The position numbers and the translations under genes were made by a program. Shown here piece after piece: positions 56,202 through 64,000 of a stretch of DNA of 64,000 nt. This DNA is from Bacteroidales bacterium (lineage in GTDB: Bacteria > Bacteroidota > Bacteroidia > Bacteroidales > UBA12077): contig DAOWGM010000022.1 of NCBI GenBank assembly GCA_030637515.1, positions 1 to 64,000 on the forward strand, written 5' to 3'. The notes below the pieces were generated by a model, which had not been told where the DNA came from, ran no database searches, and was given only the letters and a program-made list of their open reading frames with translations. How positions within the stretch are numbered: the first letter of the stretch is position 1; every line of letters begins with the position of its first letter.

Positions 56202-57731
56202 TTAATTAATCTTTTTAAAATCGAGGTTTTGAAAATGAAAATCACCAGAGGGTAAATCAATTTTAAATCCAATAATATTTTCTGACTCGTTTAATTCAAA
56301 TTGAATAAGACCAAAAGGTAGAAACGGATCTTTAAATTGGACTTTAAATGTATTTTCTGACCAATGCTCTAGTACACCAGTGAAAATTAATTTAGCGGGT
56401 AACAAAGTAAGAGTTAATTTATTATTCTCAAATTTCACCAATGCATCTCCATACATTTTATCATGGTATTTTCCTGCATACTTTTGCAAAGCTAAAGTAG
56501 GTTTAGAATCAGGATTTTTACTTGTAATTCTTTCTTTTTCGAATTCTCTCTCATCACTTTCCGATTCCAGCTTTTTGGACAAATAGTAATTAATCCAATC
56601 GTTGGTGAATTGATCAGTTATAATATCAATAATTGAATAAAAAATGGCGTTGTTACCATAAAGCTCAAAGCCATTGTTTAAAATTATTATTCCTAAATTT
56701 TCTTCAGGTATAATAGAAACTTTGCTAATATATCCAGGCATACCACCATTATGCTCAATTATTTTTCTTCCGTTATAATCATATGTGTTCCATCCTAGAG
56801 CATAATTTCTAAAATGTATTCCAAAGCTTTCTTTTTCTTCCGATACATATCTTATGGTTTGAGCAGATGTTAAATTTCTAACTGTTTCTGAGGAAAGAAT
56901 TTGTTCGTTTTTCCATTTTCCATCATTTAATAACATCATTGTCCAGTTTGCTAAGTCACGCACGTTTGACCAAATTGATGCTGCAGGTTTTCCTGCATTA
57001 AAATCATAATAGTTAATAGTTGAATCATTGTAATGAGGAAAAGCAATCTCTTCGGTACCATCAAACTGATAATTTGAAGTTCTTGAGCTTTTCATCTCTA
57101 GTGGTGTAAAGAATTTTTGCTGAATAAAACTTTCCCATGATTTGCCTGAAACTCTCTCAATAATCTCACCTGCAATCATGTACATATTGTTTTGGTATCC
57201 GAGATTTGTTCTAAAGTCATAAATAATAGGAAGATATTGCATTCGGTTTATTACATCTTTATTCGAATAATCGGTATTGTACCAAAGCAAATCGCCATAA
57301 AAAGTTCCCAAACCTGTTCTATGCGATAAAATATCTCTTATTTCTACATTTTGTGTTATGTATTTATCTGATAATTTAAACTCCGGGATATAATCAATTA
57401 CTTTGTCGTTCCAGTTTACAAGACCATCATCTACCAATTTGCCAATAGCTGCAGCTGTAAAAGCCTTTGTACATGATGCAATATTGAAAATATCATTGTT
57501 ATTTAAAAAATCAACAGTATTGGAATTCTTATAACCAAACGATTCTTCGTATATTATTTTATTGTCTTTTACCACTAAAACGCTTAATCCTGTTGGATGA
57601 AATTCTTTAAAAACTTTTTCACTTATTCTATCTATTTTCTGAAGATCATTTTCTTCTTTTTGCATAAATAGAATAATCGGAATAGCTATTACTAATAATA
57701 GTGGGAGAACAAATTTGACAATATTTTTCAT
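56202..57731 (-). CDS. Beta-lactamase-fold serine hydrolase (class C/PBP4* type)
   Basis: 509 residues from the ATG at 57731; an upstream Met at 57791 is in frame but the shorter start gives a normal membrane anchor (MKNIVKFVLPLLLVIAIPIILF). The serine-Lys motif S86-x-x-K89 (SCTKAF), YxN at Tyr179 (YQNN) and a C-terminal H-x-G motif (HNGGMPGY) identify the beta-lactamase/transpeptidase fold. This resembles family S12 esterase or D-aminopeptidase-type serine hydrolases rather than resistance enzymes. The C-terminal ~100 residues form a beta-rich domain like the DUF3471 domain of similar proteins. Substrate unknown; inner membrane, facing the periplasm. No indication of antibiotic resistance. 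Confidence 0.88.
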   Translation of the reverse strand: MKNIVKFVLPLLLVIAIPIILFMQKEENDLQKIDRISEKVFKEFHPTGLSVLVVKDNKIIYEESFGYKNSNTVDFLNNNDIFNIASCTKAFTAAAIGKLVDDGLVNWNDKVIDYIPEFKLSDKYITQNVEIRDILSHRTGLGTFYGDLLWYNTDYSNKDVINRMQYLPIIYDFRTNLGYQNNMYMIAGEIIERVSGKSWESFIQQKFFTPLEMKSSRTSNYQFDGTEEIAFPHYNDSTINYYDFNAGKPAASIWSNVRDLANWTMMLLNDGKWKNEQILSSETVRNLTSAQTIRYVSEEKESFGIHFRNYALGWNTYDYNGRKIIEHNGGMPGYISKVSIIPEENLGIIILNNGFELYGNNAIFYSIIDIITDQFTNDWINYYLSKKLESESDEREFEKERITSKNPDSKPTLALQKYAGKYHDKMYGDALVKFENNKLTLTLLPAKLIFTGVLEHWSENTFKVQFKDPFLPFGLIQFELNESENIIGFKIDLPSGDFHFQNLDFKKIN

Positions 57732-57812
57732 CGCATGGTTTTTATAATAATAAGAGTCAATTAAAGTAATTAATTTATTAGCAAAAATCAATTCTTCGAA
57801 TATATTTAAACT

Positions 57813-57848
57813 AACAACCCGGATTTCAATGTTGAAATTCGGGTTGTT
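57813..57848 (-). terminator. Inverted repeat downstream of the FtsX/MacB permease gene
   Basis: AACAACCCG (57813-57821) pairs with CGGGTTGTT (57840-57848), with an inner ATTTCAA/TTGAAAT stem and a small internal mismatch. It lies between the permease stop (57868) and the hydrolase start. Its T run on the minus strand is poor, so it may be a terminator or a regulatory hairpin. Confidence 0.6.
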
Positions 57849-57867
57849 TCTGAATTATTAATTTACA

Positions 57868-60279
57868 TTATTCGTATCGTAACACTTCGGCAGGGTTTGT
57901 TTTTGCTGCCTTTAATGTTTGTAGCAATACTGTTGATAATGAAATAATAAATATTAATATCATTCCAATAACAAATTGTGGCCAGCTAATATCAACATGA
58001 TATGCAAAATCTCTAAACCACTTTTCGATAAAGTAATATACAATTGGAACAGCTATTACATATGAAATAATTACCCAAATCATAAATTGTTTTGATAGTA
58101 AAATAGAAATACTTTTTAATGAGCCCCCTAAAATTTTTCGAATTCCAATTTCTTTTATTCTTTTTTCAATTGAAAATGAAGCCAAACCATATATTCCTAA
58201 GCAAGAAATAAAAATTATTAATCCAGAAAAGTATAGAAAGAGTTTACTCATTTTTATATCCGATGAATATTGATTGTAATACGCATCTTCTAAGAATTCA
58301 TATTCAAAGTCAATCTCAGGAAACAACTCAGCCCATTTATTTTCAATAGCCTTTAGTGCTTCTTCAGTTTGGTTATCTTTAATTTTAATACCCATTACAT
58401 TAGTCATGCTTGCCATGTTTTCACTATCTTCTTGGATTGGTAAAACTATAGTTGCATTAATCTTGTTTTTTAGTGATTGACTATGGAAATCTTTGATTAT
58501 TCCTATAACTGTTCTTTTCTCTTCGCCACCCATTGGTATTGATTTACCAATCGGATTCTCCAGATTGAGTTCTTTAACAGCGGTTTCGTTTAGTATAACA
58601 GATTCAGTCCTGTCTGAAGGAAATTCTTCTGAAAAAAACCTTCCTTCGATCATTTCAATTTGCATGGCATTTATGTAGTCTTCGTCTACCTCCATACGCT
58701 GAATAAGTAAATTCTCATCAGAACCTTCTGATAAAGGAATATTCTGCAAGGCTAAATGCCCGCTTGCTGAAAAAGATGATGCGCAACTTACATACGAAAC
58801 ATTATTTAATGTTCCCATTTCACTTTTTAAAGTTTTATATCGTGGAAGAACTTCTTTCTGACTAATAGGTAGTATTACTAAATTGTCTTTATTAAATCCT
58901 AAATCAGTTGATTTAACAAATTTTAGCTGAGCAAATATAAATAATGTAAAAATTACTAATGATGAAGCAATTGTAAACTGAAGTATAACTAAAATCCTTC
59001 TTAAATTAATGCCTGAATTATTTTTAATCCCATTTAAATTAAAAACATCTTTAGGCGAAAACTTCGATAAAAAGAAGGCTGGATAGCTTCCCGAAATAAA
59101 ACCAATAAAAATGGTAATAAACAAAAGGAATCCTAACAGTTTAAAATCATTTAAAAAAGATATTTCCAGGGTTTTTCCGATGAAATTATTAAGTGCAGGA
59201 TTTATTAGATGCGCTGTAATTATTCCAATAAATAGGGCGATTAATGTAATAATCATCGATTCGCCAATAAACTGGTAAACCAGATGTTTTCTTAACGCAC
59301 CAAAAACTTTACGTATTCCAACCTCTTTTACCCTGTGCATATATCTTGAAGTGGATAGATTCATAAAATTGATTGCTGCAATTAGAACCAAAATGCCTGA
59401 AATTGTAAGAAAAATCCAAATGTATTTTTTATTTCCTTCAGGATCTAAGCTGCCTGCAACATCTTTGCTGAAATAAATATCACTTAAAGGCATTAAACTT
59501 ATATCATAAATTGGTTTAAAATGATCAGGAACATTTTCATCAACCAAAGCATTCATTTTTTCAGATCTATTTTTTATGTCTGTATTAGGATTAACGAGAA
59601 TATAAACATAATCATCTTGAAATTCCATAAAATTACCGTTGTTATATGTCCCGGCTAATTTCTTTTTAGCATCAATTGTGTTGTATGAGATTAAATATTC
59701 ACAAAATATCTGAGTGTTGAATGGAATATCATCTAAAATTCCAGTCACTGTAAATTCATCTTCATCATCAATTATTAATTTTTGACCGATAGGATTCTGG
59801 TCACTAAAGTACTTTTCTGCTTTTTCTTTTGATAATAGAATAGAGTAGGGGGCGCTCAAAACAGTTTTTGGATCGCCAATAGCTAACTTATAAGTAAATA
59901 CATCAAAAAAGCTTGAGTCGGCGTAGTAAAGATTTTTCTCATTAAAGATTTGATCGTTTATTTCTAGTTTGAACTCTTCGGTTTTTCGAATTCTGACAAA
60001 ATCCTTTACCTCGGGATATTCTTCTTTAATTGTTTGACCCAAAGCAGGCGTACTCATTGCAAGAGTTATACTATTATTACCCATATTAAAATGGGTTGTA
60101 ACTCTGTAGATTTGTTCTCTGTTCTTATGAAACTTGTCGTAGCTCAATTCATTGTTTACATAAGCAAAAATGATTAAGCTACTTGCAATACCAGCAGCTA
60201 ATCCAAAAATATTTATTAAGCTTATTTTTTTGTGTTTAAGGATACTCCTTAAGGAGATTTTGAGATAATTTTTCCACAT
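57868..60279 (-). CDS. FtsX/MacB-type ABC transporter permease
   Basis: 803 residues. N-terminal part starts MWKNYLKISLRSILKHKKISLINIFGLAAGIASSLII, followed by a MacB-like periplasmic domain (~50-240), an FtsX domain (~285-400, with MHRVKEVGIRKVFGA), a second periplasmic domain (~430-640) and a second FtsX domain at the C terminus (~680-800, with RIKEIGIRKILGGS and AAKTNPAEVLRYE). This duplicated layout is typical of a widespread Bacteroidetes family of MacB-like permeases. The ATPase is encoded elsewhere; the LolD-like one at 38355 is a candidate by family only. A -7 box lies at 60306. Substrate unknown. Confidence 0.92.
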   Translation of the reverse strand: MWKNYLKISLRSILKHKKISLINIFGLAAGIASSLIIFAYVNNELSYDKFHKNREQIYRVTTHFNMGNNSITLAMSTPALGQTIKEEYPEVKDFVRIRKTEEFKLEINDQIFNEKNLYYADSSFFDVFTYKLAIGDPKTVLSAPYSILLSKEKAEKYFSDQNPIGQKLIIDDEDEFTVTGILDDIPFNTQIFCEYLISYNTIDAKKKLAGTYNNGNFMEFQDDYVYILVNPNTDIKNRSEKMNALVDENVPDHFKPIYDISLMPLSDIYFSKDVAGSLDPEGNKKYIWIFLTISGILVLIAAINFMNLSTSRYMHRVKEVGIRKVFGALRKHLVYQFIGESMIITLIALFIGIITAHLINPALNNFIGKTLEISFLNDFKLLGFLLFITIFIGFISGSYPAFFLSKFSPKDVFNLNGIKNNSGINLRRILVILQFTIASSLVIFTLFIFAQLKFVKSTDLGFNKDNLVILPISQKEVLPRYKTLKSEMGTLNNVSYVSCASSFSASGHLALQNIPLSEGSDENLLIQRMEVDEDYINAMQIEMIEGRFFSEEFPSDRTESVILNETAVKELNLENPIGKSIPMGGEEKRTVIGIIKDFHSQSLKNKINATIVLPIQEDSENMASMTNVMGIKIKDNQTEEALKAIENKWAELFPEIDFEYEFLEDAYYNQYSSDIKMSKLFLYFSGLIIFISCLGIYGLASFSIEKRIKEIGIRKILGGSLKSISILLSKQFMIWVIISYVIAVPIVYYFIEKWFRDFAYHVDISWPQFVIGMILIFIISLSTVLLQTLKAAKTNPAEVLRYE

Positions 60280-60305
60280 AACAATTATAGATTTAAATTC
60301 TAAAT

Positions 60306-60313
60306 CAAAGTTA
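60306..60313 (-). promoter_or_regulatory. Possible -7 box (TAACTTTG) for the permease gene
   Basis: On the minus strand an exact TAnnTTTG match, about 27 bases before the ATG at 60279. No good TTG at the -33 distance. Confidence 0.45.
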
Positions 60314-60397
60314 GTTTAAGATTAAGTCAAAAAATGTTAAGGAAAATCTAATAAAAGTTAAATAAATGTTAAAAATATCGAGGATTACAATGTGTTT

Positions 60398-63300
60398 TTA
60401 ACCTATTAGATGTTTGTTAATTACAGATAATAATTTTTCTGTACCTATTGGTTTTGAAATAAACTCGTTAGCACCAGCATCAAAACTTAGATTTTGGTCT
60501 TCAGGCATCGAATAAGCCGATTGAACAATGATAGGAACTTTACTTTGTTTTGCTCTGATTTTTCTTATAGCCTCAAGACCATCCATTTCTGGCATTTTAA
60601 TATCCATTAAGATTAAATCTATCTTATAATTACCCATACAAATATCAATAGCTTGCTGGCCTGTTTTTGCCCATAACAATTCTGCAGATGTTTTACGGAT
60701 TATCATCTCAAGAAATTTGAAATTGCTTTCCTCATCTTCGGCAATTAGAATTGTTTTTTGATTCCAGTTATATTTCGAAATACCTTTTTTAGTACTTATC
60801 TTTTTTTCTGAAGTTGCTTGAATAAGTTCAAAAGGCATATCGAATTTAAATACAGAACCCTTGTTTAATTCCGATTCTACATTTATTTCTCCCCCCATTA
60901 TTTCAACGAGGTTCTTTGTAATTGTTAATCCAAGACCAGCTCCTCTGTAAATCTTTTTCTTATTATCTTCAATTTTATTAAATCTTGTAAAGATCTGATT
61001 TTGTTGTTCCGGGCTTATTCCTATTCCCGTATCTTTAACAAAAAATTGAATCTTATCTTTACCTGTTCGGTAACCAAATTCCACTATTCCATTTTCGGTA
61101 AACTTAATGGCATTACTTATTAAATTTTTCAGAATCTGATGTAATCTATATGGATCCGTTTTTATCTCAAGCGTGTTAAATAATTGCTCTTCACCAACTT
61201 TTAATACTACTCTATCATTAGAAATAATATTGTCCTCAAACTCCATTAACAGGTCCTTAAATATTTGATTAACAAAACATCCTTTTTCGCTTATATCCAG
61301 TTGACCAGCTTCGATCTTTGCAATATCAATAATATCATCGATTAGATTTAATAAAGAATTACTATTTTTCTTAATCAGATTAGCAAGTTCCGCTCTATGA
61401 TTTTTTTCTATATCCTGATCATTTATTAAATTTGAAAAGCCAATTATAGCATTCATTGGAGTTCTTATTTCATGCGACATATTTGCAAGAAATGCAGATT
61501 TTAAACGGTCAGATTCTTCAGCTTTGTTTTTAGCAACTTCAAGATCCTTAGTACGTTCCTGAACTAAATTTTCAAGCTTTTCCTGTTGATGTTCAAGTTG
61601 CTCATTAATTTTCTCAAGATTTTCTGCCTGAGTTTTTAATTCTTCTTTTTGGAGGCTAATTTCATTAGTTCTTTCTATAACTTTTTCTTCAAGATTTCTT
61701 TTATCTTTTATTAAATTCTTAGTTCTCAGTTTTATATATGTAAATATGAAGATGAAACCAAGAAATACTAAGGAAATTACAAATCCTCTTGTTTTATAGA
61801 ATGGTGGTATTACTTTTATTTCAAGTTCGACCGGGTTTTCGTTCCAAACTTTATCATTATTGCTCCCTTTTACTTTAAATGTATAAAATCCAGGATCAAT
61901 ATTGGTGTAAGTTGCCGTTCTGTTATTGGCTGCATCAATCCAGTCTTCATCAAATCCTTCAAGCATATATTCATACTGATTTTGCGGTGTGCTAGTAAAA
62001 TCAAGTGCAGCAAACTCAATAATAAAAAAGTAATCTTTCTTTGTAAGTTCAATAGGTCTGTTTTCATATTGAATTTTATTAAAAGGCAACAAACTATTTC
62101 CCCAGTCGGAATTGTTCAGAATCCTGAAATCGGTAATAACAACCTCAGGAATAAAAGGATTGCTACTTACTTCCAGAGGATTAAAATATGTTAATGCAGA
62201 GTTGCTTCCAAAGAACATATTGCCATCATTGCATTTCAATATAGCATTTCTGTTGAAACCGCTACTCTCAAGTCCATCATTATAAGTATAATTAGTTAAT
62301 TTATCATTCCATGGTGAGTATTTTGATAAACCTCTGGATGAACTAATCCATAAATTACCTATATCATCTTCAGCAAGTCCAATAATCATATTACTAAGCA
62401 GATTACTATTTTTAGGATGCATGGAAAAAGATCCTCTTTCTCTGTCAAATTTTATTATACCGCTTGATTCTGTACCAAGCAATAAATTTTTGTTACGATC
62501 TTCAAAAACTATTAATACATGAAGGTCTCTTTTAAATTTTGTAGAGTCATACTTTGTTGGTGAATAATTAATAAACTCTTCTTTTTCAGGTAAAAACTGA
62601 AATAAACCACCAGCATACGATCCAATCCAAAGTCTGTCCTGACTATCCAGATATAAGTTACTAATGTAGTTATCGATGAAAATTAAAGAATCGATTTTGT
62701 TTTGGAAATAATGTTTAAACGTATAATCCTCAGGATTATCAGCTTTAATAAGTTTGTTCAATCCATTAGATGTGGCAATCCAGATTGTTCCGTTTTTATC
62801 TTCAACAATAGTATTAATTTGATTATTACTAAGACTAGAATTATCACCTCGTTTGCCAAGATATCTTGTAAAGTGATATTTACCGTTTTTATATTCAATC
62901 CTGTTTAACCCACCTCTGTATGTTCCTGCCCAAATAATGCCTTCCCGATCGACTAAAACGGACCATACTCTGTTTACACTCAGAGAATTATTATTTGAAG
63001 GGATATTTTGAAAATGTGTAAAAACTTTCGTTTTTAGATTATACTTCGAGATACCTCCTCCATCAGTTCCGATCCATAGATTTTCGTTTTCATCTATATC
63101 AATTGCCATAACACTAGGATGTGGCAATGTGTTTTTAATTTCAGGATTGTGAATTATATTTTTAAATTTACGTGGTTTAAGGTCCAGTTTATTAATACCG
63201 CCTCCACGTGTTGCTATCCATAAATTTCTTGAATTATCTTCGAAAATATATTCAATTCTGTTATGACTAATACTTTCTTCATCATTTGGATTATGTTTAA

Positions 63301-64000
63301 AACGAATAAATGTTTCCTTTTCAGGATCAAATTTGTTTAAGCCTCCCTGGTATGTTCCTATCCAAAAATATCCATATGAATCTTTTGTAATAAACTCACA
63401 ATTATTATCACTTAAACTGGATTGATTGTGTGGATTATGTTTGTAATGTGTAAAAGTTTCGGTTTTTGAATCAAATTTACTGATACCTGTTTCTCTATAA
63501 GCAATCCATATTATTCCGTCTTCATCAGCAAATAAGTGCTGAATACTATTTGAACTAATACTGTTAATATTTTTTGGATCGTGTGTGTAAATCTTAAAGG
63601 TTTCGTCGGATGGATTGTATTTATTCAATCCATTTCCTGTTCCAAACCATAATTCTTTGTTACTTGTCTCACACACGCTTTTTGCACGCAAATCGCTGAA
63701 ACTTTTCGGATTATCCGGTTCAGGGTGAAAACGTGTAAAATTCTCTTCTTTTTTATTGAATTTGTTTAATCCCCCGTTGGATGTTCCAACCCAAATATTG
63801 TTTTGGCTATCTTCAAATACAAATAAAACCTGATTATTGCTAAGGCTATTTGGATCATCCGGTTTATTTGAAAAGTTTGTAAATGTGTTTGTTCTAGGAT
63901 CAAACCTGTCAATTCCACCTCCAAATGTCCCAAACCAAAATATTCCTAAAGAGTCCTGAATCATTTTTCCGAAATTACCGGTGGTAAGAGAATTGGGATT
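60398..64000 (-). CDS. Propeller-type hybrid two-component sensor kinase, incomplete at its 5' end
   Basis: At least 1200 residues; the frame stays open upstream of the first Met (63964) to the window edge, so the true start lies outside. The visible part has many 'NNQV..I.ED..GNIWIGT..GGLNKFDP' repeats (two-component regulator propeller), then a Y_Y_Y domain (~665-735, EYMLEGFDEDWIDAANNRTATYTNIDPGFYTFKVKG), a membrane helix (~740-762), a long coiled coil, and HisKA with the His near residue 831 (MSHEIRTPMNAIIGF). HATPase motifs (DTGIGI, GAGLGLTITKNLVEIMGG) and a C-terminal receiver (LILMDIKMPEMDG) follow. There is no AraC domain after the receiver, unlike classic HTCS proteins. It senses a periplasmic ligand, often a glycan. 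Confidence 0.93.
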   Translation of the reverse strand, partial: NPNSLTTGNFGKMIQDSLGIFWFGTFGGGIDRFDPRTNTFTNFSNKPDDPNSLSNNQVLFVFEDSQNNIWVGTSNGGLNKFNKKEENFTRFHPEPDNPKSFSDLRAKSVCETSNKELWFGTGNGLNKYNPSDETFKIYTHDPKNINSISSNSIQHLFADEDGIIWIAYRETGISKFDSKTETFTHYKHNPHNQSSLSDNNCEFITKDSYGYFWIGTYQGGLNKFDPEKETFIRFKHNPNDEESISHNRIEYIFEDNSRNLWIATRGGGINKLDLKPRKFKNIIHNPEIKNTLPHPSVMAIDIDENENLWIGTDGGGISKYNLKTKVFTHFQNIPSNNNSLSVNRVWSVLVDREGIIWAGTYRGGLNRIEYKNGKYHFTRYLGKRGDNSSLSNNQINTIVEDKNGTIWIATSNGLNKLIKADNPEDYTFKHYFQNKIDSLIFIDNYISNLYLDSQDRLWIGSYAGGLFQFLPEKEEFINYSPTKYDSTKFKRDLHVLIVFEDRNKNLLLGTESSGIIKFDRERGSFSMHPKNSNLLSNMIIGLAEDDIGNLWISSSRGLSKYSPWNDKLTNYTYNDGLESSGFNRNAILKCNDGNMFFGSNSALTYFNPLEVSSNPFIPEVVITDFRILNNSDWGNSLLPFNKIQYENRPIELTKKDYFFIIEFAALDFTSTPQNQYEYMLEGFDEDWIDAANNRTATYTNIDPGFYTFKVKGSNNDKVWNENPVELEIKVIPPFYKTRGFVISLVFLGFIFIFTYIKLRTKNLIKDKRNLEEKVIERTNEISLQKEELKTQAENLEKINEQLEHQQEKLENLVQERTKDLEVAKNKAEESDRLKSAFLANMSHEIRTPMNAIIGFSNLINDQDIEKNHRAELANLIKKNSNSLLNLIDDIIDIAKIEAGQLDISEKGCFVNQIFKDLLMEFEDNIISNDRVVLKVGEEQLFNTLEIKTDPYRLHQILKNLISNAIKFTENGIVEFGYRTGKDKIQFFVKDTGIGISPEQQNQIFTRFNKIEDNKKKIYRGAGLGLTITKNLVEIMGGEINVESELNKGSVFKFDMPFELIQATSEKKISTKKGISKYNWNQKTILIAEDEESNFKFLEMIIRKTSAELLWAKTGQQAIDICMGNYKIDLILMDIKMPEMDGLEAIRKIRAKQSKVPIIVQSAYSMPEDQNLSFDAGANEFISKPIGTEKLLSVINKHLIG

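Noticed and set aside
56202..57731. Serine hydrolase as an antibiotic-resistance beta-lactamase
   Set aside because: Only the fold motifs are present; the C-terminal extension and membrane anchor fit S12 esterase/peptidase relatives and nothing points to resistance.
57732..57791. Earlier Met for the serine hydrolase
   Set aside because: The added residues are not membrane-like; the ATG at 57731 opens directly into the membrane anchor.

Overview
The window is a contiguous, AT-rich piece of a chromosome from a member of the Bacteroidota, most likely class Bacteroidia (Bacteroidales/Marinilabiliales-like). The assignment rests on gene content: SusC-like TonB-dependent receptors with a carboxypeptidase-regulatory N-terminal domain, a DUF4249 lipoprotein, a two-component sensor with ligand-binding propeller repeats, LytS/LytTR regulators, an OstA-like protein, SHMT and GuaB of Bacteroidetes type, and promoters that match the Bacteroidetes TAnnTTTG -7 box. 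Shine-Dalgarno sequences are generally absent, with a striking exception in the rnf operon. I found no tRNA, rRNA, CRISPR array, insertion sequence, integrase or phage gene.

Layout. 1-3.5 kb: the 3' end of a ClC chloride channel, a NifX-like protein, a small membrane protein, a stand-alone receiver and glyA. 3.5-13.1 kb: a TauE/SafE permease, a leftward tamB-exbB-exbD-tonB envelope cluster, tsaD and an MFS transporter. 13.1-22.7 kb: an orphan membrane sensor, membrane and lipoproteins, yaaA, then an accessory-looking block. In that block a diverged 3' piece of yaaA is repeated on the far side of a lipoprotein gene, next to a leftward Spy-like / surface-lipoprotein / TonB receptor / DUF4249 operon. 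22.8-30 kb: DUF5063-RNase D-like-RlmI operon, an LVIVD-repeat protein, a LytS/LytTR pair and recQ. 30.1-37.4 kb: guaB followed by three SurA/PpiC-type chaperone genes and an OstA-like gene, an outer-membrane assembly block. 37.4-43 kb: DUF2795, cobalamin adenosyltransferase, a LolD-like ATPase, a methyltransferase, recG and a DUF3108 protein. 43.1-48.7 kb: rseC-rnfBCDGEA, a complete ion-translocating ferredoxin:NAD oxidoreductase. 48.7-64 kb: a hybrid histidine kinase, tex, an outer-membrane beta-barrel receptor, DUF2892, a class C beta-lactamase-fold hydrolase, an FtsX/MacB permease and an incomplete propeller-type hybrid kinase.

Functionally most of the window is housekeeping: envelope assembly (TamB, ExbBD-TonB, SurA-like chaperones, OstA-like, LolD-like), redox energy conservation (Rnf), nucleotide and one-carbon metabolism, and DNA/RNA maintenance (RecQ, RecG, Tex, RlmI, TsaD). 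The parts most worth a second look are the yaaA/lipoprotein duplication with its surface operon at 16.4-22.6 kb, the sensor domain without an output module at 13.2-14.2 kb, the structured intergenic stretch at 15.2-15.4 kb, and the rnf operon with three identically spaced AGGAGG sites and a palindrome in its leader. I see no clearly new multi-gene system; these are candidates only.
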